Shown here: positions 26,833 through 35,962 of the stretch, piece after piece
How positions within the stretch are numbered: the first letter of the stretch is position 1
How the letters are laid out: each line of letters opens with the position of its first letter
Assembly: GCF_000377645.1 (NCBI RefSeq)
Contig: NZ_KB898489.1
Span: 1-56,826 of the forward strand
Length of the DNA stretch: 56,826 nt
Source: Thiomonas sp. FB-6
GTDB lineage: Bacteria; Pseudomonadota; Gammaproteobacteria; Burkholderiales; Burkholderiaceae_C
Direction of reading: 5' to 3'
Position numbers and translations under genes: made by a program
The notes under the pieces: model-generated
What the model saw: only the letters and a program-made list of their open reading frames with translations
Databases searched by the model: none
Told to the model about the DNA's origin: nothing

Positions 26833-27021
26833 ATGCCTGAAACCGCATCCACCGAAGCCGTCGCCGCCCCTGCCCTCAGCCTGCGCGACGAGGAGCGCCA
26901 GCGCTGCGAGGTGTGGACCCGCGTGATGGGCTACCACCGCCCGGTGGCCTCGTTCAACATCGGCAAGCGCGGCGAATTCGAGCAGCGCACCTGCTTCGAG
27001 CAAAACCCTTGCCGCGCCTGA
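26833..27021 (+). CDS. Separate glycyl-radical segment of class III ribonucleotide reductase
   Basis: This 62-residue ORF carries the radical motif of NrdD as its own polypeptide: RQRCEVWTRVMGYHRPVASF, with the likely radical Gly in RVMGY, then KRGEFEQRTCFEQ. It lies in the same frame as nrdD, separated by one TGA and ten codons. GGAG at 26820-26823 sits nine bases before the ATG at 26833, so it looks translated from its own ribosome site; an in-frame ATG at 26824 is too close to GGAG. Its stop overlaps the nrdG start (TGATG). An alanine-rich N-terminal arm (TEAVAAPALS) has no counterpart in one-piece NrdD. The two chains must associate for activity, unless the TGA is read through. Confidence 0.8.
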   Translation: MPETASTEAVAAPALSLRDEERQRCEVWTRVMGYHRPVASFNIGKRGEFEQRTCFEQNPCRA

Positions 27022-27734
27022 TGCCCGCCACGGCCACGGCGCATGCCGGGCCGCGCATCGGCGGCCTGACACCCTTCACGAGCATCGATTACCCCGGCAA
27101 GCTCAGCGCCGTGGTGTACCTGCTGGGCTGCCCCTGGCGCTGCGCCTACTGCCACAACCAGCACCTGCAGGCACGCGACGCGCCGGCGGGGCCGGCCTGG
27201 CCCGCGCTCAAGACCTGGCTGCGGGGCCGCCGCGGCCTGCTCGACGCGGTGGTGTTCAGCGGCGGCGAGCCGACCCTCGACGCGGCCCTGGGGCCGGCCA
27301 TGGACGAGGTGCGCGAACTAGGCTTCGCCACGGGGCTGCACAGCGCCGGCATGTATCCGCGCCGCCTTCGTGCCGTGCTGTCGCGCACGGACTGGGTGGG
27401 CCTGGACGTCAAGGCGCCGCTGGACGACGATGCGCTGCATGAGCGCATCACCGGTGTGGCTGGCGGTATCGATGCAGTGCGCGAAAGCCTGCGCGCGGTG
27501 CGCGAGGCCGGCATCGCGCATGAAGTTCGCACGACAGCGCATTCTTCCCTCCTTGACGACGCCGCCTTGCTGCGCCTGGCCGGCAGCGTGGCGAGCCTGG
27601 GAATCCAGCGATACGCGCTGCAACTGGCCCGTGCGACCGGTACGACGGCCCCACGGGCGTTGAACTACCCGGCACGCTCCACCGTCGCGCGCCTGCGGAC
27701 CATGTTCGCCCACTTCACGCTTCGAGCCGACTGA
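27021..27734 (+). CDS. nrdG: Radical-SAM activating enzyme of anaerobic ribonucleotide reductase
   Basis: NrdG uses S-adenosylmethionine and a [4Fe-4S] cluster to create the glycyl radical on NrdD. The 237-residue product has the radical-SAM motif CPWRCAYC (Cys37, Cys41, Cys44; CxxxCxxC), the glycine-rich element FSGGEPTLD, and WVGLDVKAPLDD. It resembles the longer NrdG form annotated as anaerobic ribonucleoside-triphosphate reductase activating protein. The start overlaps the stop of the glycyl-radical ORF, so nrdD, the radical ORF and nrdG form a tight operon. Confidence 0.9.
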   Translation: MPATATAHAGPRIGGLTPFTSIDYPGKLSAVVYLLGCPWRCAYCHNQHLQARDAPAGPAWPALKTWLRGRRGLLDAVVFSGGEPTLDAALGPAMDEVRELGFATGLHSAGMYPRRLRAVLSRTDWVGLDVKAPLDDDALHERITGVAGGIDAVRESLRAVREAGIAHEVRTTAHSSLLDDAALLRLAGSVASLGIQRYALQLARATGTTAPRALNYPARSTVARLRTMFAHFTLRAD

Positions 27735-27879
27735 CGCCCCGATCGCCTCCCCGCCCTCACCCGATGGCCCACACTCGACTCGCGAGCCGAAAAGGTGTCG
27801 ATAACATGCCCCAATCACTCGCGAGCCCGGTTACATTCCATGCGTGCAAGCTGCCGTCTCTCGGATCGGATACCGAACC

Positions 27880-28113
27880 ATGTCAACGTCCGTCATACAG
27901 CGTAAGTACAGAGGTCACACAATCTCCGTGCGCGTACGGTCAACGAAGCAAGGCCAGTGGACATGGTCCTACGCTATCGACGGTATTGGCTACGAGGATT
28001 GCGCGGATCGTCCCCAAAGCAGCTACGACGTCATGTTGAACGCAGCGATTGACGAGGGCAAGCAGCGCATCGATGCGTTCGAGGCGCACCACCAAGCAAG
28101 TATCCGGAGGTAG
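27880..28113 (+). CDS. Small conserved hypothetical protein, 77 residues
   Basis: The start at MSTSVIQRKYRGH gives a compact protein without signal peptide or membrane segment: YRGHTISVRVRSTKQGQW, then TWSYAIDGIGYEDCADRP and a helical end AIDEGKQRIDAFEAHH. I do not recognise the family. A second, stop-interrupted member occurs at 38157-38405 on the other strand (YGGHTIHVRVRSTQQG and DEGRRRIDAFE). The match of the two shows that this is a real protein-coding family. It follows nrdG after 145 bp and is probably transcribed separately. Confidence 0.65.
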   Translation: MSTSVIQRKYRGHTISVRVRSTKQGQWTWSYAIDGIGYEDCADRPQSSYDVMLNAAIDEGKQRIDAFEAHHQASIRR

Positions 28114-28455
28114 TGCTAGCCACCATGCGCATGCACCTGTAGGTCATCGCCAAGCTCTATCAGGCGATGGTCGAATACCCACGGCATGCGCGCGCTGGGC
28201 GCGCAATTGCACATGCACGCCGGTGAGTTCGTGCTCACTGCGCAAAACGCCACCGCCACAGGCGGTGTGCGCAAGCTGCCGCAACTGCTCGGGCGAATGC
28301 TGCAGATCTGCGTGGAGTGCCCCGCCACGTATCAGCTGGAGTGTGGCGCCTCGGGCGCAGATGCCGGGCCGGGTTCCCCGCTCGCCTCGCCCGGCAGGCA
28401 CGGCTGCACGTACTGCCGCGGACCTCTCAGGACGTCAGCGATGCGTTCCGCGTGG
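28114..28455. other. Gap without a supported gene
   Basis: Open frames on both strands (for example about 28186-28521 plus and 28144-28401 minus) lack ribosome sites, contradict each other and show no recognisable domain. The stretch GVRKLPQLLGRMLQI on the plus strand looks protein-like but is isolated. It may be decayed DNA. Confidence 0.4.
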
Positions 28456-31400
28456 TCACTGTGTCCGCTCCACCTCCTGCGGGAACCGCGCGAAGCGCAA
28501 CGCCAGAGTGGGCAGCACTAGAAGGGTCAGCGCGGTTGAGCTGAACAAGCCGCCGAGGATCACGATGGCCATCGGTCCTTCGATTTCCTGCCCAGGAAGA
28601 TGCGCGCCGATGACCAGCGGCAGCAGGCCCAGCGCCGTGACCGAAGCGGTCATCAGGATCGGCGTCAGCCGATTCGTGGCCCCGAGCCGTGCTGTTTCCC
28701 AGGACCAGGGCAGACCGTCCTCGGTGACCAGCGAGCGGTAGTGCGACAACAGCATGATCGCGTTGCGCAGCGTGATCCCGAACACGGTCACGAAACCGAC
28801 CGCTGCGCCCAGCGAGACCGGCAGACCTGCGATCCAGATGGCCGCGACGCCGCCCACCAGCGCGAAAGGCAGGTTGACCGCCAGAAGCGCTACCGTGCGG
28901 CCGTCGCGCAGCGCGATGACCAAGAGGCCGAGAATCGCCGCCAGCGCCAGCGCGAAGTCCAGCGCCAATTGCAGCCTGGCCTGTCCCGACGCCGCGGCTG
29001 TTCCGCCGATGCGCAGGTAGTCGCCCGACGCCAGGGGCAGGTGCGCAAGCCTGCGACGTGCCCGCGTCACGAACCGTCCCGCACTGCCGCTGACGTTGGC
29101 GGTGACGAGTTGCACTCGCTGCGCGCCGCGGTGCAGGATGAGCGACTGGCCGGAGCGCTCACGGATGGTCGCCAACGCGCCCAGCAGCACCACGGTACCG
29201 TCGCGGTTGACCAGTGGCACTTTGGCGATCGCTGTCGGATCCGAGCGCAGGGCGGGTGGAAGGACCACCACGATCGGCACCGACGCCCCGGCCGTGTAGA
29301 CACGCCCAACCGTACTGCCGCGGTAGCAGGTCTGGATGGCCTTCAGCACCTGCGCCGAGGTGAATCCGTAACGCGTCAGCGCGTCCCGATCGAGGACGAT
29401 CGAGAGCTCCGGAGTGCCCGGCGGAGCCTGCACGCGTACCCCGGCCGCGCCGGGGACACGGCGTAGAGCGTCGGCCACGCTCCGGGCATCAGCGTTCAGC
29501 GTGGAGAGATGGCGGCCATAGATCGTCACCACCACCGGCGCGGCTACGCCCGACAGCGTTTCGTGGATTCGCTCGGTGAGGAAGGTGTTCGCCCACCAGC
29601 GCACTCCCGGCGCGCCCCGGACAACCTCCAGGATGTGGCGCTCGGCGGCTGCGCTGTCCGCGTTGCCCTGGGTTGAAAGACCGACATCGATCTCAGCCTT
29701 GTTGGTCAGTGCGTTGCCGTTGGAGAGATGCGCGCGGCCGGCGTGCATCACGACATGAGCCACGTCGGGCAGGCCTTGCATGATCGCGACTGCCCGCTCG
29801 CCGATGCGCATGGTCGTGGCGAGCGAGGTGCCCGGCGCCGTCTGGAAGTGAACGATCAGATCGTTCTCGTTGAAGCGCGGCAAGAAGCTGGTGCGCAGCA
29901 GCGGCATACTGGCCAAGCCGCCGAGCACGAGCACGATCACCAGCACCCAGATGGGGCCGGGGCGCCGATGAACCGCGGCCAGCAGTCGGCCGTAGACGCG
30001 CTTGGCGCCGGCCACCACCGGGGGATCGGCCGGGTCGAGCCGCCGGTGGCCGAGCAGCAGCATGGCCAATGCCGGAGTGACCGTGAGCGCGACCGCCAGC
30101 GACGACAGGATGGCGAAGATGTAGGCCAGAGCCAGCGGCCCGAACAGACGCCCCGCCACGCCTGTCAGGCGCAGAATGGGCAGGAACACGATGACCACCG
30201 CGAAGGTCGCGAAGATTACCGCCTTGCGCACTTCCATGGTCGCGCGCAGCATGACCTCGTGGACGGGGCGTGGCAGCGCCAGGGCGCGGTTCTCGCGCAG
30301 GCGCCGATGGATGTTCTCCACCCCCACCACGGCGTCGTCCACCACTTCGCCCAGGGCAATCGCCAGGCCCCCGAGCGACAGGGTGTTCAGGCTGAATCCC
30401 AAGTGATCCAGCATCAGGGCAGCAGCCAGCAACGACAGCGGGATCGCCGCGAAGGAGACCACCGCCGTGCGCCAGTTGCGCAGCGCGAGGTACAGCACCA
30501 GCACGATCAGCACAGCGCCGATGGACAGCGAGTTACGCACGTCGCGCAGGGCGGTGTCGATGAAGGAAGCGGGACGCAGACCGTCGGGCTGGACCTCGAT
30601 GGCGTCGCGCTTGAAGGCGGGTGCCAGTGTCGCAAGCGCTCGGTCGAGCCCGTGGGTCACGGCTAGGGTATTGGCGCCGTATTGCGTACCCACGACCAGC
30701 AGCAGTCCCGGTTTGGTCCCTACCAGCGCGCCGCCGATGGCCGGTGGTGGCGCGGCCACCACGCGAGCGACCGCGCCCAGGGTCAGACTCTGGTGGGCGC
30801 GACGCAGCAGCAGACTGTTGCCCAATGCTTCGGGAGTCGTCGCCTGGCCGTGACTCATCAGGAACAGTTGCTGGTTAGGCGTGTCGACGACGCCGGCGCC
30901 GAGCACCCCGCTCGCCTCGGCCGCCGCCGCGGTGAGTTGGTTCAGCCCGATGTGCAGCTCGACGAGCTTGTCCGGATCGAACTGGGCCTGGAGCTGTTCG
31001 GGCTGCGCACCGAAGATCACCACCTTGGAAACGCCCGGTACGGCAAGCAGGGCCGGGCGTACGGTCCAGCGCGCGATCTGTGTCAACTGCATGAGCGACA
31101 GCTTGGAGGAGCTTAGCCCGATGGATAGCGCCACGCCGGTGGACGACTGTAGCGGCGCGATCACCGGCGTCGCTCCGGCAGGCAGCATGGCGGTCAGCGG
31201 TGCCACCCGTTGCGCCACGAGCTGCTGGTCGCGATAGACGTCCGTGCGGCCGCCGAACACCGCAGTGACCACCGACAGCCCTTCCATGGATTGCGAGCGC
31301 AGGTGCGCAAGCCCGGGGATGCCATTGACCGCATCCTCGACCGGCGTGGTCACGAGGGCCTCGATCTGGCGCGGAGCCAGCCCTGCCGCGTTGGTCACGA

Positions 31401-31548
31401 GGGTGACCGAGGGCTGCCCGAACTCCGGAAAGACGTCATACGGCGCATGGATCACCGCGACCACGCCCAGGAGCGTCAGCCCGAGCGCCGCGACCAGGAC
31501 CAGCCAGCGCAGGCGCAGGCAGAACTCGACGATGGCACGCATCAGCAC
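28456..31548 (-). CDS. CzcA/CusA-type RND efflux pump
   Basis: This 1030-residue pump is of full length. The N-terminus (MLMRAIVEFCLRLRWLVLVAALGL, then PEFGQPSVTLVTNAAGLAP) matches heavy-metal RND proteins of COG3696. The TM4 relay reads GEVVDDAVVGVEN (Asp404 and Asp405). Other membrane segments are present, including two sets of about six with two large periplasmic loops. It is the last gene of the operon RR-HK-TolC-adaptor-pump, six bases after the adaptor. Metal specificity (Cu/Ag, Co/Zn/Cd) cannot be decided; the CusA methionine ladder was not checked. Confidence 0.9.
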   Translation of the reverse strand: MLMRAIVEFCLRLRWLVLVAALGLTLLGVVAVIHAPYDVFPEFGQPSVTLVTNAAGLAPRQIEALVTTPVEDAVNGIPGLAHLRSQSMEGLSVVTAVFGGRTDVYRDQQLVAQRVAPLTAMLPAGATPVIAPLQSSTGVALSIGLSSSKLSLMQLTQIARWTVRPALLAVPGVSKVVIFGAQPEQLQAQFDPDKLVELHIGLNQLTAAAAEASGVLGAGVVDTPNQQLFLMSHGQATTPEALGNSLLLRRAHQSLTLGAVARVVAAPPPAIGGALVGTKPGLLLVVGTQYGANTLAVTHGLDRALATLAPAFKRDAIEVQPDGLRPASFIDTALRDVRNSLSIGAVLIVLVLYLALRNWRTAVVSFAAIPLSLLAAALMLDHLGFSLNTLSLGGLAIALGEVVDDAVVGVENIHRRLRENRALALPRPVHEVMLRATMEVRKAVIFATFAVVIVFLPILRLTGVAGRLFGPLALAYIFAILSSLAVALTVTPALAMLLLGHRRLDPADPPVVAGAKRVYGRLLAAVHRRPGPIWVLVIVLVLGGLASMPLLRTSFLPRFNENDLIVHFQTAPGTSLATTMRIGERAVAIMQGLPDVAHVVMHAGRAHLSNGNALTNKAEIDVGLSTQGNADSAAAERHILEVVRGAPGVRWWANTFLTERIHETLSGVAAPVVVTIYGRHLSTLNADARSVADALRRVPGAAGVRVQAPPGTPELSIVLDRDALTRYGFTSAQVLKAIQTCYRGSTVGRVYTAGASVPIVVVLPPALRSDPTAIAKVPLVNRDGTVVLLGALATIRERSGQSLILHRGAQRVQLVTANVSGSAGRFVTRARRRLAHLPLASGDYLRIGGTAAASGQARLQLALDFALALAAILGLLVIALRDGRTVALLAVNLPFALVGGVAAIWIAGLPVSLGAAVGFVTVFGITLRNAIMLLSHYRSLVTEDGLPWSWETARLGATNRLTPILMTASVTALGLLPLVIGAHLPGQEIEGPMAIVILGGLFSSTALTLLVLPTLALRFARFPQEVERTQ

Positions 31549-31554
31549 TCCCCT

Positions 31555-32562
31555 TCAATCGTCGTCTTCAGGCTTTGCCGCCCGGGTCTTCGTGGCCCCC
31601 GGAGGCGACTGTGACGCCGAGAACACGAGCGCCGCGCCGGAGACCACGATGCGCTGTCCGGGCTGCAGTGCCGCATCGCCTCCTTCGGCCAAGAAATACC
31701 CGCCCCCTGCGCGTGTGAGGGTCGGCACGGCGACCGGTACGAAGGTGCCGGGGGCGCTTTGCCGGTACACCAGCGCTTGCCCGTCGTGCCAGACCACCGC
31801 GGACGCGGGAATCAGGACCCCGGCCACCGTCCCATGCCCGCTGAGTGCGACCGTTAGTGGCGTGCCGATCGGCGCAGAGTCCTGAGTCGCCATGAGGTAG
31901 TACAGGCTGGGGCCCGCCACTCCCGCGACGGCGCGCGGCGCGCGGCCGACCAGGCGCAGGGCCACGCGCTTACCGTCGGGCGTGGACGCTCGTGGATCGA
32001 TCGATGCGGGCGGAAGCGATTGGCCCAGGGGCAGGCTCACCTCGACGATCTGCTCGGCACCGCGTTCCAGTTCGGGTAGTGGCGCGGTGCCCGAAGCTGC
32101 TGCCAGCCCAAGTTTGGCGCCCCAGTCGGTGCGGGCGCGGGCCAGCAGTTCGCCCAGTTGCGCCTGCGCGCTGGCTTGGGCTGCCTGGGCGACCAGCAGT
32201 TGGGACTGCGCCGCCTGGAAGGCCGCTTGCGAGATATTGTGCCGGGTACGGTACAAATCGGCCGCACGCGCGGCCTCGCTACGCTTCAGCGCGGTCACTG
32301 CCTGCGTCGACGCGAGCTTGCCACGCGCAGCGGCGATCTGCGCCGAAAGGCTGATCAAAGGGCCCGGGTCGAGGACCATGCCAAACGCGACCACGCTCGG
32401 TGCGCGTCGGGTCTGCTGCAACGCGACGGCACGGATCTCGCCCGCGAACATGGCCTTGGAGCCGAGTATCACTGTGGCGAGTGGCTGCGCGCCAGCAGTG
32501 CCCGCGCCGGCGATCGCGGCGGCCACCAGCGCGGCACACCTGAAGAAGGTCCTGAGCATCAT
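31555..32562 (-). CDS. RND efflux periplasmic adaptor, CusB/CzcB-like
   Basis: This 335-residue protein has a signal peptide (MMLRTFFRCAALVAAAIAGAGTAGAQ). An alpha hairpin follows (AAQSQLLVAQAAQASAQAQLGELLAR). The C-terminal part reads VLIPASAVVWHDGQALVYRQSAPGTFVPVAV, the usual end domain of adaptors. The first lipoyl half is short and little conserved, so it is a compact adaptor. The start overlaps the TolC-like stop by four bases (ATGA). A charged tail (AAKPEDDD) could bind metal, but this is weak. Confidence 0.85.
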   Translation of the reverse strand: MMLRTFFRCAALVAAAIAGAGTAGAQPLATVILGSKAMFAGEIRAVALQQTRRAPSVVAFGMVLDPGPLISLSAQIAAARGKLASTQAVTALKRSEAARAADLYRTRHNISQAAFQAAQSQLLVAQAAQASAQAQLGELLARARTDWGAKLGLAAASGTAPLPELERGAEQIVEVSLPLGQSLPPASIDPRASTPDGKRVALRLVGRAPRAVAGVAGPSLYYLMATQDSAPIGTPLTVALSGHGTVAGVLIPASAVVWHDGQALVYRQSAPGTFVPVAVPTLTRAGGGYFLAEGGDAALQPGQRIVVSGAALVFSASQSPPGATKTRAAKPEDDD

Positions 32563-33911
32563 GGACTCCGGTGGAAAACCAGGAAGGGGTGGTAGAGCGC
32601 CGCCTCGAGCTGCCCGAGCGCCCTGCGCACGTGCACGGACGCCGACAGCGCGCCCTGCTGCGCCTGCACGTCAACCAGTTCTGCGCCGAGCAGCCGAAGG
32701 CGTCCGATCTGGCCCGCGGTGAAGGCACGGCGTTGCCGGTCGAGCGCATCCGCAGCCGCCTCGCGCAGTTGGCGCGCACGGATCCGCTCCGACTCGCTGG
32801 CATGCCAGTCCGTGCGGGCCTGATCGATCTGCGCCAGCACCCTGGTCTGGGTCGCGGCAAACTCATCGGCGGCGACGCGCCGTGCGGCGCGCGCCCGGGC
32901 GATCGGACCCTGGTTCTGGTTGAGGATGGGCAACGGCAGGGAGATCGACAGGATGAACTTGTTATCGCCCTGGTCGTAGTGGTAGCCGGGGCCGATGTCG
33001 ATGGCGGGGTACTGCTGCGCGACCGCCAGGCGCAGCCCCGCCTCCGCGGCCGCGTAGTGGGCAAGGGCGGCCAGTACCTCGGGGCGCGAGGTGAGCGCCG
33101 AGTGAACCAGGGGGGCGAGGCGGCCCGGCTGCCGCGGATGGGCGATCCCGCGCATGTCGATTGCGATGCCCCTCAGCGCGGTACTCGGAAGGCCCAGTGC
33201 GGCGGCCAGGGCCGTGCGCCCTAGCTGGCTGGCGCGCCGGTCCGAAGCAAGCTGCAGTTCAGCCTCGTTGAAAGCGAGCGTCGCATTGGTCAAGGCCGCC
33301 GCCGAGACCATGCCGGCCCGGTAGCGTTGTTCGACCACGTCGCGGTAACGACCCGCGAGCGCAGCCCGCCGAGCCGCGAGCCTCGCCGCCTGCTGCGCCG
33401 ACCACAGGTCGAGCATGGCCGCGCTTACCTGAGCGCGGAGTTGCCAGGCGGTGACGGCGATGACATGCCGTGCCTGCTCGGTCTGGGCGCGCGCCTGCGC
33501 GATGCGAGCGGGACGCGCGCCGTAGGACTGGATCAGAAAGGTGACGACGGGGCCGACGGTCCACGGCGAAGCGGAGGTGCTGGTGTCATAGGTCGGCGCG
33601 AGTTGCAAGCTCGGGTTTGGCAGGGCCGCTGCCGTCGTCTCGCCTCCTTGGGCTTCACGCAGCCGAGCCTCGGCCAGCGGCATGTCGGGGCGTTCGTAGA
33701 CAGCCACCAGGGACAAGGTGCCGATGTTCCAGCGAGGTGGGCCGCCCTGGTGCAGTTGGGCCGCGAGGAAGCGCAGCAAACGGGGATCGGATAGCGTGCG
33801 CCGGGTCAACGCCTGCGCCATCTTCTCGGGATGGAGGGGGCGCGGCATGTAGCTCGCGCATCCGCCAAGCAGCGCGCAAACGAGCAAGGCGGCCGGCAGT
33901 CGGGTCTTCAT
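32559..33911 (-). CDS. TolC-family outer-membrane efflux lipoprotein
   Basis: The start at 33911 gives a 450-residue product with a lipoprotein signal: MKTRLPAALLVCALLGGCAS (lipobox LLGGC, Cys18). The OEP double repeat is visible: GETTAAALPNPSLQLAPTYD in the first half and AVAQQYPAIDIGPGYHYDQG with ILSISLPLPILNQNQG in the second. The long frame starting near 34208 extends over the kinase gene and is not real upstream of 33911. It is complete, unlike the broken homolog at 3292-6008, and could in principle serve that system as well. It begins 49 bp after the kinase gene. Confidence 0.9.
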   Translation of the reverse strand: MKTRLPAALLVCALLGGCASYMPRPLHPEKMAQALTRRTLSDPRLLRFLAAQLHQGGPPRWNIGTLSLVAVYERPDMPLAEARLREAQGGETTAAALPNPSLQLAPTYDTSTSASPWTVGPVVTFLIQSYGARPARIAQARAQTEQARHVIAVTAWQLRAQVSAAMLDLWSAQQAARLAARRAALAGRYRDVVEQRYRAGMVSAAALTNATLAFNEAELQLASDRRASQLGRTALAAALGLPSTALRGIAIDMRGIAHPRQPGRLAPLVHSALTSRPEVLAALAHYAAAEAGLRLAVAQQYPAIDIGPGYHYDQGDNKFILSISLPLPILNQNQGPIARARAARRVAADEFAATQTRVLAQIDQARTDWHASESERIRARQLREAAADALDRQRRAFTAGQIGRLRLLGAELVDVQAQQGALSASVHVRRALGQLEAALYHPFLVFHRSP

Positions 33912-33960
33912 CGCGTCTCGGGCCTCGGGAAAAGCCCTGATGCTAGAGACCCCTGTGTCG

Positions 33961-35256
33961 TCAATTTGTCGTCGGCCCGGCCGGCTGGTTCCCGCGCGGG
34001 TGCAGATCCAGGCGTACCTGCAGTTCACCCGCTTCGCCGTACACGTAGGCCAGACTCCAGCCCAGGCGCTCGCACAACTGCCGCACCAGGTACAGCCCGA
34101 TTCCGGCGCCGCGGGCGCGGCCGGCATCCGCCAGGGCCAGCGAGCGGTACAAACGCGCGACCGCGGCCGCGTCCAGCGCCTCGCCACGGCTGTCGATGCG
34201 GAACACACCTTCGCGCAGCCCGAGCTCCAGACACCCGGCCGGGGTGTGCTCGATGGCGTTGCGCAGCAGGTTGCCGAAGATCATCGCGGCGATGGCGGGA
34301 GCCACGTGCACCGAGGCCGGCTCGATCTCCCCCAGATCCAAGCTCAGCGGCCGGCCTTCCAGCAGCGGACGGTAGTCGGCGATCAGGCCCGGCAACCACT
34401 CATGCAGCGCAAGGGGCGCCACCGCAACAGCATTCGAAGACTCCTTGGCAAGCTGCAGCAGGGCAGCCAGGGTATCCCGCATCGCCTCGGTGGTGAGGCG
34501 GATGCGCTGCAGCGCCCGCCGCCCGTCACCCCTTAGCGTCTCTGACTCCAGCACCTGCGCCGCTCCCGCGATCACCGAGATGGGAGTGCGCAGCTCGTGG
34601 CTCGCGGTGTCGATGAATTCACGCTCCCGCAGCACGAAGCCGTCGAGGCGCTGCAGAAAGCCGTTGACGGCCGTCTCCAGCGCCTGGATCTCTTGCAACT
34701 GGTACCCGGGAGTCAGACGCGCATCACGCTGCGACGGGTCGAGTGCATGGACCGAGTCGACCAGACGAGATACAGGGCGCAGCAGCCGGCCGGCGAGCCA
34801 CCACGTGGCAACCATCAGCAGCCCCAGACCGATCGCGACGATAGCGTCGAGCAGGTAGGCCAGACGACGCTCCTGCGCTCGCTGCGCGGAGATGTCGATC
34901 AGCGCGGCCATGCGATGGCCTTGCACGTCGCGCACCAGCACCGCATAGGGCAGATCCTCCGGGTCGATGTCGTCGTACAGCCCCGGTCCGAGGCGGCGAA
35001 CCTCGGCCGGCAGACTTCGCGCAGCCAGGGAATCGAGGTCGATCAGACGCACCTTGGGAGGGTTCACATCGCCGGCCGGAAGGTGGGCGGCGCGCAAATC
35101 GCGCACCATCACGTCGCCGAGCAGGCTCATCCACACCAGTCGCTCATGGCGGTTGTTCAGGAAGCCGCCCACGGCGATCACGGCCGCGCTCAGCACCGCT
35201 GCGTACAGCAGCAGCCCGATGGTGATGCGGGCGCGCAGGCTATTCGTCTTCACCAT
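33961..35256 (-). CDS. Sensor histidine kinase of the metal-efflux operon
   Basis: The start at 35256 overlaps the response-regulator gene by 17 bases and gives 431 residues. Membrane segment 1 is about 10-30 (ITIGLLLYAAVLSAAVIAVGG). A periplasmic domain of about 110 residues follows, with segment 2 near 140-160. A HAMP-like linker is followed by the H box FIDTASHELRTPISVIAGA, the N box NLLRNAIEHTPAG and the G2 box GAGIGLYLVRQLC. The layout fits a metal- or envelope-sensing kinase of the CusS/CzcS type. The G1 region (FRIDSRGEALD) is degenerate compared with DxGxG, so ATP binding may be atypical. Confidence 0.9.
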   Translation of the reverse strand: MVKTNSLRARITIGLLLYAAVLSAAVIAVGGFLNNRHERLVWMSLLGDVMVRDLRAAHLPAGDVNPPKVRLIDLDSLAARSLPAEVRRLGPGLYDDIDPEDLPYAVLVRDVQGHRMAALIDISAQRAQERRLAYLLDAIVAIGLGLLMVATWWLAGRLLRPVSRLVDSVHALDPSQRDARLTPGYQLQEIQALETAVNGFLQRLDGFVLREREFIDTASHELRTPISVIAGAAQVLESETLRGDGRRALQRIRLTTEAMRDTLAALLQLAKESSNAVAVAPLALHEWLPGLIADYRPLLEGRPLSLDLGEIEPASVHVAPAIAAMIFGNLLRNAIEHTPAGCLELGLREGVFRIDSRGEALDAAAVARLYRSLALADAGRARGAGIGLYLVRQLCERLGWSLAYVYGEAGELQVRLDLHPRGNQPAGPTTN

Positions 35257-35941
35257 CGTCGGAGCCCTGCATCGCGGCCAGCCGATAGCCGACACGCGCA
35301 ACCGTGTGCAGCAGCTTGCATGCGAAAGGCGCGTCGATCGCCCGGCGCAGCAGGTGCATTTGCGAGCGCAGCAAGTCACGATCCGGCGGGTCGTCACCCC
35401 AGAGCGCGTCCTCCAGCCGATCCCGTGGCACGAGCGCAGGCGACGCACGCATCAGCACCTCCAGCAGGCGGCGGGTTGCCGGCTGCAGGGATATGGGTCG
35501 GTCTGCGCGCGTGACCTCAGCCTTGCGCAGGTCCAGCACCAGGTCGCAGACCTGCAGCCGGGTGTCGGCCACGCGACCGCTGGCGCGGCGGACCTGGGCG
35601 AGCAGCCGTGCCTCGAGCTCGGCCAGGTCGAAGGGCTTGACCAGATAGTCATCGGCACCGCCGTGCAGCGCCTCGACCTTGTCGGCGGTTTCCGCCCTGG
35701 CCGTGAGCATCAGCACGGGAACGTCCTTGCCCACGCTATGGCGCAGCGCCTGCAACAAGCTCACGCCGTCCATGCGCGGAAGCATCCAGTCCAGGACGAC
35801 CGCATCGTAGCGGTTGTCGGCTGCCAGGCGCAGGCCGGTGACGCCGTCGGGCGCGGCGTCCAGCACGTGGCCGCGCGCCTCGAAGTAGGCGAACAAATTG
35901 GCCACCAATGCGTGATTGTCTTCGACGACGAGCAACTTCAT
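35240..35941 (-). CDS. OmpR-family response regulator of the metal-efflux operon
   Basis: The start at 35941 gives 233 residues. The receiver domain has the acidic pair in VVEDN, the phospho-acceptor Asp in VVLDWMLPRMDG, Thr in LMLTARAE and Lys in DDYLVKPFD. The winged-helix domain is somewhat diverged (ISLQPATRRLLEVLMR, LRSQMHLLRRAID and VARVGYRLA). It heads the five-gene operon. An IS110-family transposase gene ends only about 175 bp upstream, so the natural promoter region is short or may have been altered. Confidence 0.92.
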   Translation of the reverse strand: MKLLVVEDNHALVANLFAYFEARGHVLDAAPDGVTGLRLAADNRYDAVVLDWMLPRMDGVSLLQALRHSVGKDVPVLMLTARAETADKVEALHGGADDYLVKPFDLAELEARLLAQVRRASGRVADTRLQVCDLVLDLRKAEVTRADRPISLQPATRRLLEVLMRASPALVPRDRLEDALWGDDPPDRDLLRSQMHLLRRAIDAPFACKLLHTVARVGYRLAAMQGSDDGEDE

Positions 35942-35962
35942 GGGGCGGTGGCGAGGGGTTGC

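Noticed and set aside
28186-28521. 111-codon plus ORF after nrdG
   Set aside because: No ribosome site, no domain, and its 3' end overlaps the pump gene on the other strand.
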